From positions 1 through 26,009 of the forward strand of contig DAHWTK010000011.1 in assembly GCA_027328825.1 (NCBI GenBank): a stretch of 26,009 nucleotides of DNA. Reading direction: 5' to 3'. Numbering within the stretch: position 1 is the first letter of the stretch; each line of letters begins with the position of its first letter. The notes beneath the pieces were generated by a model. That model was not told where the DNA came from, did no database searches, and saw only the letters and a program-made list of their open reading frames with translations. Shown here piece by piece: positions 1 through 6,924 of the stretch. The stretch is from Nitrospirota bacterium. Its GTDB lineage: Bacteria; Nitrospirota; JACRHJ01. Both the position numbers and the translations under genes were made by a program.

Positions 1-49
1 AATAACCAGGGAATGGAGTGAGGAAAAACTGACGGGGGCGCTACATTAA
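1..49 (+). CDS. Possible 3' end of an upstream gene (partial)
   Basis: Frame 2 is open from the window edge to a TAA at 47-49 and would encode the last 15 residues of a protein ending ITREWSEEKLTGALH. The stop is followed directly by a short hairpin and T-run (48-69), which is what one expects at the end of a transcription unit. The stretch is too short to identify, and frame 1 also reads a few codons before a stop, so this is a weak call. Confidence 0.3.
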   Translation, partial: ITREWSEEKLTGALH

Positions 50-69
50 GGCTCGTCTGCCTTTTTTTT
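48..69 (+). terminator. Short intrinsic terminator-like hairpin
   Basis: AAGGC (48-52) pairs with GCCTT (59-63) around the loop TCGTCT, and a run of T residues continues to 69. The stem is only 5 bp, so it is weak. Its position right after the possible stop at 47-49 and before the AT-rich leader of amtB supports it. Confidence 0.4.
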
Positions 70-105
70 ATCCATTTGTCTCTATTTTAATCAAAATCTT
101 GTTTA

Positions 106-132
106 AATTATAATCAATTTCCGATTATAATT
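106..132. promoter_or_regulatory. AT-rich inverted repeat upstream of amtB
   Basis: AATTATAATC (106-115) and GATTATAATT (123-132) are perfect inverted copies separated by 7 bases. Each arm contains a TATAAT hexamer, so the dyad may overlap a -10 region. No convincing -35 lies at 16-18 bp from either TATAAT. It lies about 100 bp upstream of the chosen amtB start and could be an operator or part of the promoter. No sigma-54 GG-N10-GC element was found here, although nitrogen genes often use one. Confidence 0.4.
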
Positions 133-229
133 ATTGGTTTTTCCTTTATATTCAATAAATTTGTTTCATCATGGAGACGGGCAAGGTTTTTGCCTGTATT
201 ATTATTCAAACTTTCCCGGGGAGGAGAAA

Positions 230-1474
230 GTGGACCTGCTTACGAGTTTGAAACAAAGCGGCGACGTGCTTTTTATGATGCTTGGCGCGGTAATGATATT
301 CGCCATGCATGCGGGGTTTGCTTTTCTTGAGCTTGGCACGGTGAGGAAGAAGAACCAGGTAAACGCGCTTGTGAAGATACTCTCGGACTGGGCGGTATCC
401 ACGGTCGTCTATTTCCTGATAGGCTTCCCCATCGCCTATGGAATAAGCTTCCTGCGCCCGGCGGCGGAACTTATGCACCTCCAGGGTTTCGACCTCGTGC
501 ATTTCTTTTTTCTATTGACTTTCGCGGCATGCATACCGGCGATCATCTCCGGCGGCATTGCCGAGCGCGCAAGGTTCTGGCCGCAGGTCCTGGCCGGCGG
601 CATATTCGTCGGGCTGGTATACCCGTTTTTCGAGTCGCTGATATGGGGCAGGTTCTCGTCCAATGAATCTCACCAGGCGATATGCGTCCAGGGTTGGCTC
701 TCCGGGATATTCGGCTGCGGGTTTCACGACTATGCCGGTTCTGTCGTCGTCCATTCCATAGGCGGCTGGCTGGCTCTCCCTGCGATACTTATACTCGGCC
801 CTAGGCTGGGGCGATACGGCGCGGGCGGCAAAAGCTACCCGATACCCATCAGCAATATTCCCTTTCTTGCGCTTGGAAGCTGGATACTTGCCGTCGGCTG
901 GTTCGGGTTTAACGTAATGAGCGCACAGTCTTTTACGGGTATCTCCGGCCTTGTCGCGCTTAATTCGCTCATGTCCATGGTTGGCGGCATAATTGTCGCT
1001 CTCGTGATGACCCGCGCGGACCCCGGCTTTGTGCATAACGGCGCGCTGGCCGGCCTTATCGCAATATGCGCGGGCTCGGACATAATGCATCCCCTGGGCG
1101 CGCTCGTTACAGGCGGGGTGGGGGCGGCCATATTCGTAAAAGGATTTACCATAGAACAGGAAGTGCTGAAGATAGACGACGTGCTCGGCGTATGGCCTCT
1201 GCATGGAGTTACCGGCACCTGGGGCGGCATCGCGGCTGGTATTTTCGGAAGCCGGTATTTTGGCGGGATGGGCGGAGTAAGTTTCGTCTCCCAACTTACC
1301 GGGAGCCTCCTGGCGGCTGCTTATGCGTTTGCCGTGGGCGGGATAGTTTATTTCGTTATCAACAAGACTATCGGTTTCAGGCTCTCCGAGGAGCAGGAAA
1401 TGAGGGGCGCGGATCTTGCAATCCACAGCATAGACGCCTACCCCGAGGAAAGCGTACACGTGGGGCAGGGCTGA
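230..1474 (+). CDS. amtB: Ammonium transporter (Amt family)
   Basis: Inner-membrane channel that conducts ammonium/ammonia for nitrogen assimilation. The 414-residue product is hydrophobic throughout with about 11 likely membrane segments, usual for Amt proteins. The pore twin histidines are recognisable: H175 in the DYAGSVVVHSIGG segment and H325 in LGVWPLHGVTGTWGG. The N-terminal HAGFAFLELGTVRKKNQVNAL matches the first conserved Amt segment. I chose the GTG at 230 because GGAGG (220-224) sits 5 bases upstream; an in-frame GTG/ATG-type start as early as 134 would add 32 non-conserved residues and has no ribosome site. No Amt-like signal peptide is evident. It is followed by PII (glnB) and glutamine synthetase, so PII gating of the channel under ammonium excess is expected from the known GlnK-AmtB interaction. 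Family assignment is secure; the exact start is slightly less so. Confidence 0.95.
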   Translation: MDLLTSLKQSGDVLFMMLGAVMIFAMHAGFAFLELGTVRKKNQVNALVKILSDWAVSTVVYFLIGFPIAYGISFLRPAAELMHLQGFDLVHFFFLLTFAACIPAIISGGIAERARFWPQVLAGGIFVGLVYPFFESLIWGRFSSNESHQAICVQGWLSGIFGCGFHDYAGSVVVHSIGGWLALPAILILGPRLGRYGAGGKSYPIPISNIPFLALGSWILAVGWFGFNVMSAQSFTGISGLVALNSLMSMVGGIIVALVMTRADPGFVHNGALAGLIAICAGSDIMHPLGALVTGGVGAAIFVKGFTIEQEVLKIDDVLGVWPLHGVTGTWGGIAAGIFGSRYFGGMGGVSFVSQLTGSLLAAAYAFAVGGIVYFVINKTIGFRLSEEQEMRGADLAIHSIDAYPEESVHVGQG

Positions 1475-1572
1475 AAGCGGGGGGCCGGGAAAATCCTTGC
1501 CTTATCTTAATCCGGATGATATTGTTATTTTTTATCCGCTTATAATAAATCTGGCGCAAAGGGGGTGCGGTA

Positions 1573-1911
1573 GTGAAGAAGATAGAGGCGGTCATAAAGC
1601 CGTTCAAGCTGGACGAGGTAAAGGACGCGCTGAACGAAATCGGCATCCAGGGCATTACCGTAAGCGAGGTGAAGGGTTTCGGAAGGCAGAAGGGCCATAC
1701 GGAGCTCTACCGCGGCGCGGAATATGTCGTGGATTTCCTGCCTAAGGTAAAACTGGAGATAATCGCCGGGGACGCGCTGGTGCCTCAGGTAATAGAGACG
1801 ATAGAGAAAAGCGCAAAGACCGGCAGGATTGGCGACGGCAAGATTTTTGTGACCGAGGTGCTTGAAGTTGTCCGCATACGCACCGGCGAGAGGGGCGAGG
1901 CGGCGATATAA
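1573..1911 (+). CDS. glnB: Nitrogen regulatory protein PII
   Basis: Trimeric signal protein that reads 2-oxoglutarate, ATP/ADP and glutamine status and controls AmtB and glutamine synthetase modification. The 112 residues equal the family norm. The T-loop YRGAEYVVDFLPKVK is present with the uridylylation tyrosine at exactly position 51. The C-terminal signature TGRIGDGKIFV, followed by IRTGERGEAA, completes the nucleotide-binding elements. The start is GTG at 1573, with a G-rich stretch AAAGGGGG (1558-1565) 7 bases upstream. It lies 98 bp after amtB and 39 bp before glnA, so co-transcription with both is likely. GlnB and GlnK cannot be told apart by sequence alone: adjacency to amtB argues GlnK, adjacency to glnA argues GlnB. 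Confidence 0.95.
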   Translation: MKKIEAVIKPFKLDEVKDALNEIGIQGITVSEVKGFGRQKGHTELYRGAEYVVDFLPKVKLEIIAGDALVPQVIETIEKSAKTGRIGDGKIFVTEVLEVVRIRTGERGEAAI

Positions 1912-1950
1912 AACCCGTGTTCGTGATTTCACCAAACAAGGAGGAGCAGA

Positions 1951-3363
1951 ATGACATCAAAAGAAGTACTGGAGATGGCGAAGAAGAACAAGGCGGTGAT
2001 GTTCGATATGAAGTTCATGGACTTCCCCGGCCTGTGGCAGCATTTCTCGTGCCCGATTGACGAGCTTACCGAGGATATTTTCAAGGACGGTCTTGGTTTC
2101 GACGGCTCCTCGATAAGGGGCTGGAAGTCCATAAATACCTCGGACATGCTCGTCGTGCCGGACGCCGATACCGCGGTTATGGACCCGTTCACGGAATACC
2201 CGACCATAAGCCTCATATGCAATGTGGTTGACCCCATCACGAAGGAGAAATACAGCCGCGACCCGCGCCATATTGCCCAGAAGGCCGAGGCGTATCTGAA
2301 GGCCTCAAAGATTGCGGATACGGCCTATTTCGGGCCGGAGGCCGAGTTCTTCATCTTCGACGACGTCATGTTCGACCAGACCCCGAACTCAGGCTACTAT
2401 TTCGTTGACTCCGTCGAGGGCATATGGAATTCCGGGCGAGAGGAAGGGCCGAACTTAGGCTACAAGCCGCGCCACAAGGAGGGCTATTTCCCCGTCCCGC
2501 CGACGGACTCCCAGGAAGACATCCGCACCGAGATGGTCATGGAGATGCAGAAGGTGGGTATATACGTCGAGCGCCAGCACCACGAGGTGGCGACCGCCGG
2601 CCAGGCCGAAATCGATATGCGTTTCAACAGCATGGTGACGATGGCCGACCAGCTCATGTATTTCAAATACATCATAAAGAACGTGGCCAAGCGTAACGGC
2701 AGGACGGTCACGTTCATGCCGAAGCCCCTCTTCGGAGACAACGGCTCCGGTATGCACACGCACCAGTCTCTCTGGAAAGGCGGAAAGCCCCTGTTCGCCG
2801 GCAATGAATATGCCGGGCTTTCCAAAATGGCGCTTTGGTATATCGGCGGAATCTTAAAGCACGCCCCGGCCCTGGCAGCGCTCACGAACCCGACGACAAA
2901 CTCCTACAAGAGGCTTGTCCCCGGTTTCGAGGCCCCGGTCAATCTCGCCTACTCCGGCAGGAACAGGAGCGCGTCCATACGCATCCCAATGTACTCGCCC
3001 TCCCCGAAGGCGAAACGCGTAGAGGTCCGCTTCCCAGACCCGTCCTGCAACCCGTATATAGCATTTGCCGCAATGCTCATGGCGGGCCTGGACGGCATAG
3101 AGAACAAGATAAACCCGGGCGAGCCGCTCGACAAGGATATTTACGACCTCGCCCCAGAAGAGCTCGCAAACGTGCCGTCCATGCCGGGCTCTCTCGAAGA
3201 CGCGCTCGACAACCTTGAGAACGACCACGACTTCCTGATGAAGGGCGACGTCTTTACTGACGACGTCATCGAGACCTGGATCTCCTACAAGAGGAGCAAG
3301 GAAGTGGACGCCCTGAGGCTCCGTCCGCATCCTTACGAGTTCTTCCTGTATTACGACATATAG
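1951..3363 (+). CDS. glnA: Glutamine synthetase, type I
   Basis: Cytosolic dodecameric enzyme that makes glutamine from glutamate, ammonia and ATP. The 470-residue length is typical for GSI. Visible motifs: the beta-grasp segment with DGLGFDGSSIRGW, the metal-binding FGPEAEFFIFDD, the ATP/metal segment GSGMHTHQSLW, the glutamate-binding NRSASIRIP, and the C-terminal RPHPYEFFLYYDI. The adenylylation loop reads DIYDLAPEE with the acceptor tyrosine at residue 398 (E. coli Tyr397), which points to the GSI-beta subtype controlled by GlnE adenylylation via PII. The ATG is preceded by AAGGAGG at optimal distance. The gene closes the amtB-glnB-glnA unit, with a strong terminator 7 bp after the stop. 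Nothing unusual in its sequence. Confidence 0.97.
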   Translation: MTSKEVLEMAKKNKAVMFDMKFMDFPGLWQHFSCPIDELTEDIFKDGLGFDGSSIRGWKSINTSDMLVVPDADTAVMDPFTEYPTISLICNVVDPITKEKYSRDPRHIAQKAEAYLKASKIADTAYFGPEAEFFIFDDVMFDQTPNSGYYFVDSVEGIWNSGREEGPNLGYKPRHKEGYFPVPPTDSQEDIRTEMVMEMQKVGIYVERQHHEVATAGQAEIDMRFNSMVTMADQLMYFKYIIKNVAKRNGRTVTFMPKPLFGDNGSGMHTHQSLWKGGKPLFAGNEYAGLSKMALWYIGGILKHAPALAALTNPTTNSYKRLVPGFEAPVNLAYSGRNRSASIRIPMYSPSPKAKRVEVRFPDPSCNPYIAFAAMLMAGLDGIENKINPGEPLDKDIYDLAPEELANVPSMPGSLEDALDNLENDHDFLMKGDVFTDDVIETWISYKRSKEVDALRLRPHPYEFFLYYDI

Positions 3364-3370
3364 ACTATTC

Positions 3371-3405
3371 AAAAAAGCCCCTCCAGAAATGGAGGGGCTT
3401 TTTTT
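3371..3405. terminator. Bidirectional intrinsic terminator between glnA and the small minus-strand gene
   Basis: GCCCCTCC (3377-3384) pairs with GGAGGGGC (3391-3398) around a 6-base loop. A-run 3371-3376 and T-run 3399-3405 flank the stem, so it reads as an intrinsic terminator on both strands. It ends glnA on the plus strand and the cysteine-rich gene on the minus strand, whose stop codon overlaps the T-run. Confidence 0.95.
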
Positions 3406-3514
3406 ATTTTTTGCAGGTGCATTTGCTGGACGGCTGATTGCACCCGGAACATACGCCGTTTTTAATCTCTTTCCCGCATACCTTGCATGGCGTGCATCCG
3501 CATGTCTGACACAT
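3404..3514 (-). CDS. Small cysteine-rich protein, 36 residues (putative metal-binding)
   Basis: The minus strand encodes a 36-residue protein, MCQTCGCTPCKVCGKEIKNG followed by VCSGCNQPSSKCTCKK. It has nine cysteines (positions 2, 5, 7, 10, 13, 22, 25, 32, 34), mostly as CxxC or CxC pairs, spaced like a small zinc-ribbon or metallothionein-like fold; the KVCGKEIKNGVCSGC core resembles a single zinc ribbon. The gene has every expected signal: AAGGAG (3527-3522 on minus) 7 bases before ATG, a TTGACA-17-TATATT promoter at 3592-3564, and a shared terminator immediately after TAA. I recall similar tiny MCQxCGC-type proteins in anaerobic bacteria but cannot name the family or function. Zinc or other thiophilic metal binding is inference. 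It is too short for ordinary ORF callers and is easily missed. Confidence 0.85.
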   Translation of the reverse strand: MCQTCGCTPCKVCGKEIKNGVCSGCNQPSSKCTCKK

Positions 3515-3563
3515 ACGCGCTCTCCTTTTTTATTCCGGTTGATATTTCAATGGCGTTACAATA

Positions 3564-3592
3564 AATATAGTTTCCGACCCGGATGCTGTCAA
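3564..3592 (-). promoter_or_regulatory. Sigma-70-type promoter for the small cysteine-rich gene
   Basis: On the minus strand TTGACA (3592-3587) is followed after exactly 17 bases by TATATT (3569-3564). The expected start of transcription is near 3557, giving a leader of about 43 bases that ends in AAGGAG before the ATG at 3514. Confidence 0.8.
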
Positions 3593-3767
3593 CCGCAATA
3601 GGCGCGGCGCGTGTTAATTTTGAAAATGAAAACCAATGAAAAACGATGTGGTATATCCTGATTTCTGTTTCAGGGAATTTGCGGGCGCATTTCAGGGTAG
3701 TTTTTGTGGGGCATGGGCGGTTTTCGGGGTGCTGCTGAGAGGGTTCCGGAATGCCTTTTTTTGATGC
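3593..3767. other. Intergenic spacer with no gene recognised
   Basis: This spacer separates the divergent promoters of the cysteine-rich gene (minus) and the formate dehydrogenase leader (plus). No ORF with a ribosome-binding site and no clear hairpin or repeat was seen. The whole gene-free stretch 3515-4079 contains the minus promoter (3564-3592), this spacer, the plus promoter (3768-3796) and the structured leader (3803-4079). Confidence 0.6.
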
Positions 3768-3796
3768 TTGACAAGGCTTTTTAGATACTGTATTCT
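3768..3796 (+). promoter_or_regulatory. Sigma-70-type promoter of the formate dehydrogenase leader
   Basis: TTGACA (3768-3773) is separated by exactly 17 bases from TATTCT (3791-3796), a full-consensus -35 with a 4/6 -10. Transcription should begin near 3803, leaving a leader of about 277 bases before the fdhA start at 4080. Confidence 0.8.
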
Positions 3797-3810
3797 GCAA
3801 TTCTGAAAAC

Positions 3811-3972
3811 TTTACTCCGAAGCCCGCGCTCCCTAAAGCCATTCGCACGGCCATGGACGCTGGCCGACAGGGTCATGCCCGAAAGCGCATGGTCTCCCGC
3901 TACCTTGGAAAAGGAGTTTCCGCGCGACGCCGATACCGGTGTCCCTAAGCCAGGGTATTTCGGTTTTTTTTT
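3811..3972 (+). promoter_or_regulatory. Structured 5' leader with attenuator; candidate molybdenum/tungsten cofactor riboswitch
   Basis: The transcript leader of the formate dehydrogenase operon holds several clear helices: CGGCC 3848-3852 with GGCCG 3862-3866; CATGC 3874-3878 with GCATG 3887-3891, capped by a GAAA loop at 3881-3884; GGAAA 3907-3911 with TTTCC 3917-3921. A closing helix CCGAA 3817-3821 with TTCGG 3959-3963 would compete with the terminator stem 3930-3963, a typical ON-switch geometry. A CCTAAG (3944-3949), one half of the classic GAAA-tetraloop receptor, is also present. Position before a Mo/W enzyme plus metal uptake and cofactor genes suggests the Moco RNA motif (or its tungsten variant), and segments such as GACAGGGTCA and CTCCCGCTACC resemble what I remember of its core. 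The class was not verified against a model; another ligand is possible. Confidence 0.55.
3930..3972 (+). terminator. Intrinsic terminator inside the formate dehydrogenase leader
   Basis: CCGATACC (3930-3937) pairs with GGTATTTCGG (3954-3963) with a two-base bulge, followed by nine T residues (3964-3972). It lies 107 bases before the fdhA start, so it is an attenuator and not a gene-end terminator. An inner CCCT/AGGG pairing (3943-3946 with 3952-3955) is an alternative fold. Confidence 0.75.
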
Positions 3973-3986
3973 AAATTTCATAAACA

Positions 3987-4042
3987 CTTACATGAACTTA
4001 TGCCTGTAAGCATGGGATGCGCCAAGACGGTTTCTGGCCGTC
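3987..4042 (+). other. Two further small hairpins in the fdhA leader
   Basis: CTTACA (3987-3992) pairs with TGTAAG (4005-4010), and GACGG (4026-4030) pairs with CCGTC (4038-4042). They lie between the attenuator and the fdhA ribosome site AAGGGGAG. They could shape the translation-initiation region, but there is no independent evidence for function. Confidence 0.4.
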
Positions 4043-4079
4043 CCGCCGTCGTAAAATTTTCCTTAAAAAGGGGAGATTA

Positions 4080-6791
4080 ATGGCTGAAATAAATATCACG
4101 ATAAACGGTGCAAAGGTCGTTGCCGAAGAGGGCCAGACCATAGTCGAAGCGGCAAAAAAGGCCGGGTATTATATCCCGACGCTGTGCCACATGGACGGCC
4201 TGAAACCCCTTGGGGTATGCAGGATGTGCGTGGTGAAAGTCGATTGCGCCTCCGGGCTTATTCCTGCCTGCAACACGCGGATTTATAAGGGAATGCGGGT
4301 TGTGACGGAAGACGACGACATACTCGCGGCGAGGAGAAGCGTCCTGAGGCTTATCCTGTCAAATCACCCGAACAACTGCATGGTGTGCGAGAAGAACGGC
4401 AGATGCGAGCTTGAGACCCTGGCGCACAAATACCTTCCGGCGGGCGAAATAACTTCGGACTGGGGCCGTGCAAAGAGCAACTACCCCATCGAGGACAACA
4501 ACCCGCTTATCGAATGGGACAGGAACAAGTGCATCATGTGCAGCCGCTGCGTTCGCACCTGCAACGAAATAGTCGTTCGCGGCGCCATAGGCTGCGACAC
4601 CGTAAAGGGTTTTACGGCAATAGCCGACGTCCCGAAGGACAAGGACAGCGCGCTTGCGGACTGCGAGCTCTGCGGCCAGTGCATAACCGCCTGCCCGACG
4701 GGCGCGCTCATGGGAAAGCGTGAGAAGCATTGCGGCAGGAGCTGGGACCTCAAAAAAGTCCGCACGACATGCCCATACTGCGGCACCGGTTGCAGTATCG
4801 ACCTTTACGTAAACCCAAAAACAAAAAGAGTTGTAAAGGCCGAAGGTTCAAAGGATGGGCCTGTAAACTGGGGCAGAACGTGCGTCAAGGGGCGTTTTGG
4901 ATATGAATTTGTCCATAGCATGGAGCGCATAACCACGCCGCTTATAAAGAAGGACGGCGAATTTTTTCCGGCCACGTGGGACGAGGCGTACGACCTTATT
5001 GCCAGTAATTTCAAGGAGATAAAAGAGAAATACGGCTCGGACAGCCTTGGCGTGTTCGCCTGCTCGCGCTCCGTAAACGAGGACAACTACCTGCTTACGA
5101 AGCTCGCCCGCGCGGTGTTCGGCACGAATAACGTGGACAACTGCGCGCGGGTATGCCATGCCCCGTCCGTCGCAGGTCTTTCGGCGGTTTTTGGAACCGG
5201 CGCGGCCACAAATTCCTTCGACCAGGTCTCAGGCGGGGACGTGCTCTTCGTAACCGGCTCGAACACCACTGAGGCGCATCCGATTATAGGCATGAACATA
5301 AAACGGGCCGTGAAAAACGGCGCGAAGCTTATAGTAGCCGACCCGCGCAAAATCGAGCTTGTCAAACATGCGGACTATTTCCTGCCGCTTCGCCCCGGCA
5401 CAAACGTTGCGCTTTTCTCAGGCCTGATGCACGTAATAATGAAAGAGGGCCTGCACGACCGGGAATTCATCGAGAAGCGCACGAAGGGTTTCGATGCATT
5501 TGCGAAGAACCTTGAGAAGTTTACGCCGGAGTATACCGCGAGGATAACGGGGGTCTCGCCTTCGGTGATTAAAGAAGCCGCCAGGATGATGGGAGAGGCG
5601 AAGAACCTGATGATATATTACAGCCTCGGCATCACGGAACACGCCTGGGGCACTCAGGGCGTGATGAGCCTGGGGCATCTGGCGCTCCTGACCGGGAGCG
5701 TGGGGCGCCCCTCGACAGGCGTCAACGTCCTGCGCGGTCAGAACAACGTCCAGGGCGCATGCGACATGGGCGCCCTCCCGGATATATTCATCGGATACCA
5801 GAAGGTGGCGGACCCGGCTGCCAGGGCGAAATTCGAGAAGGCGTGGGGGGCGAAAATGCCGGAGAATCCGGGGCTTCGTTCCACGGAAATGCTCTCCATG
5901 ATGGCCGACAAGAAAATACGCGGATTTTACATACTCGGCGAAGACCCTGCGCATACCGACCCGGACATCTCGCATATCCGCAAGAACCTCGGCGCGCTCG
6001 ATTTCCTCGTCGTTCAGGAAATGTTCATGACCGAGACGGCCAAGTTTGCGCACGTCGTCCTTCCGGCGTCGTCGTTTGCCGAACAGAACGGGACATATGC
6101 GAACGGCGAACGGCGAATACAGCTTGTAAACCAGGCCGTCCCGCCTTTGTCCGGGAAGGAGAACTGGCAGATTATCTGTGATGTCATGGAGCGGATGGGC
6201 TACAATGGCCCGAAATACTCCCATGCCTCAGAGATATTCGACGAGATGACGAAAGTGGCCGACCACTTTATCGGCGGCTGCACATGGGAGGGCCTGAGGG
6301 AAAAGGGAATACAGTGGCCCTGCCCGCCGGGTTCCAATGGCACGGAGACCATGTACACCGAGAAGTTCTCGCACCCCGACGGCCTTGGGGTATTCACGCC
6401 GATAGACTTCAGGGAGCCCTCGGAGTGGCCGGATTCCGAATATGAATTTATCTTGAGCACCGGGCGCAGGCGGGAACATTACAACAACGGCTCCATGACA
6501 AGGCGCACCGGGATATACAAGGTATGGGACCACGAGACTGTCGAGATGAATCCGTACGACGCCTCACGCCTTAATATCATAGACGGCGAGAACGTCAAGG
6601 TCGTTTCCAGGCGCGGAGAAGTTAGCGTCCGGGCGGCGGTAACGGACAAGTCCCCTATCGGCACGGTCTGGATGTCTTTCCACTATCAGGACGTTCTGAC
6701 GAATCTTGTAACAAACAGCACGTACGATTCTGTGGTAAAGTGCCCGGAATACAAGGTCTGCGCCGTCCGGGTAGAGAAGATTAACGTGTGA
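4080..6791 (+). CDS. fdhA: Formate dehydrogenase catalytic subunit (Mo/W-bis-MGD, cysteine type)
   Basis: Interconverts formate and CO2 at a molybdenum or tungsten bis-pterin centre in the cytosol (no Tat signal). The 903 residues hold, in order: a [2Fe-2S] ferredoxin domain (about 1-80, TLCHMDGLKPLGVCRMCVVK), a NuoG-type H-C-C-C cluster site (HPNNCMVCEKNGRC), two [4Fe-4S] ferredoxin motifs near 149 and 195 (CIMCSRCVRTC, CELCGQCITACP), the [4Fe-4S] site of the molybdopterin domain (CPYCGTGC, about 231, with TCVKGRF near 267), the active site ARVCHAPSVAG with Cys359 followed by the catalytic His, and the C-terminal dinucleotide-binding domain (STGRRREHYNNGSMTRR, about 792). Cys replaces selenocysteine; there is no in-frame TGA. 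The ATG at 4080 follows AAGGGGAG and begins the ferredoxin domain; upstream in-frame codons to 4017 lie in the leader. It heads the operon of partner and cofactor genes. Confidence 0.95.
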   Translation: MAEINITINGAKVVAEEGQTIVEAAKKAGYYIPTLCHMDGLKPLGVCRMCVVKVDCASGLIPACNTRIYKGMRVVTEDDDILAARRSVLRLILSNHPNNCMVCEKNGRCELETLAHKYLPAGEITSDWGRAKSNYPIEDNNPLIEWDRNKCIMCSRCVRTCNEIVVRGAIGCDTVKGFTAIADVPKDKDSALADCELCGQCITACPTGALMGKREKHCGRSWDLKKVRTTCPYCGTGCSIDLYVNPKTKRVVKAEGSKDGPVNWGRTCVKGRFGYEFVHSMERITTPLIKKDGEFFPATWDEAYDLIASNFKEIKEKYGSDSLGVFACSRSVNEDNYLLTKLARAVFGTNNVDNCARVCHAPSVAGLSAVFGTGAATNSFDQVSGGDVLFVTGSNTTEAHPIIGMNIKRAVKNGAKLIVADPRKIELVKHADYFLPLRPGTNVALFSGLMHVIMKEGLHDREFIEKRTKGFDAFAKNLEKFTPEYTARITGVSPSVIKEAARMMGEAKNLMIYYSLGITEHAWGTQGVMSLGHLALLTGSVGRPSTGVNVLRGQNNVQGACDMGALPDIFIGYQKVADPAARAKFEKAWGAKMPENPGLRSTEMLSMMADKKIRGFYILGEDPAHTDPDISHIRKNLGALDFLVVQEMFMTETAKFAHVVLPASSFAEQNGTYANGERRIQLVNQAVPPLSGKENWQIICDVMERMGYNGPKYSHASEIFDEMTKVADHFIGGCTWEGLREKGIQWPCPPGSNGTETMYTEKFSHPDGLGVFTPIDFREPSEWPDSEYEFILSTGRRREHYNNGSMTRRTGIYKVWDHETVEMNPYDASRLNIIDGENVKVVSRRGEVSVRAAVTDKSPIGTVWMSFHYQDVLTNLVTNSTYDSVVKCPEYKVCAVRVEKINV

Positions 6792-6800
6792 AATAAAAAA

Positions 6801-6896
6801 CGTCATTCCCGCCCCGGCTTTAACCATGCCGGGGTAAACTTCAGCGGGAATCCGGGAAGTTAAATTCCCGGGTCCCGCATCAGTAACGGGGTGACA
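6801..6896. repeat. Palindromic intergenic repeat (GTCATTCCCG type)
   Basis: ATTCCCGC (6805-6812) pairs with GCGGGAAT (6844-6851), enclosing CCCCGGC (6812-6818) with GCCGGGG (6828-6834). A second hairpin follows, CCGGGAA (6852-6858) with TTCCCGG (6865-6871). The ends GTCA (6802-6805) and TGAC (6892-6895) form an imperfect terminal inverted repeat. This looks like a non-coding dispersed palindromic element or MITE lying within the fdh operon, between fdhA and the fusion flavoprotein. It could reduce read-through or stabilise mRNA ends; no T-run follows. Confidence 0.7.
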
Positions 6897-6924
6897 AGCC
6901 AATCCGCGCAAGGAGTTGCCGATT

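Noticed and set aside
512..1459. 315-residue minus-strand open frame
   Set aside because: Antisense shadow of amtB; composition is rich in Arg, Gly and His as expected of a shadow frame.
1550..1568. Sigma-54-like site TGGCGC...TGC before glnB
   Set aside because: The spacing between GG and GC is not the required 10 bases, and it overlaps the glnB ribosome site.
3389..3601. 70-residue plus-strand open frame
   Set aside because: It starts in the glnA terminator and is antisense to the cysteine-rich gene, which has far better expression signals.
4017..4079. Earlier ATG start for fdhA
   Set aside because: It lies in the structured leader, lacks a ribosome site, and adds 21 residues before the ferredoxin domain.
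5151..5156. Possible selenocysteine site in FdhA
   Set aside because: The active-site codon is TGC (Cys359); there is no in-frame TGA.
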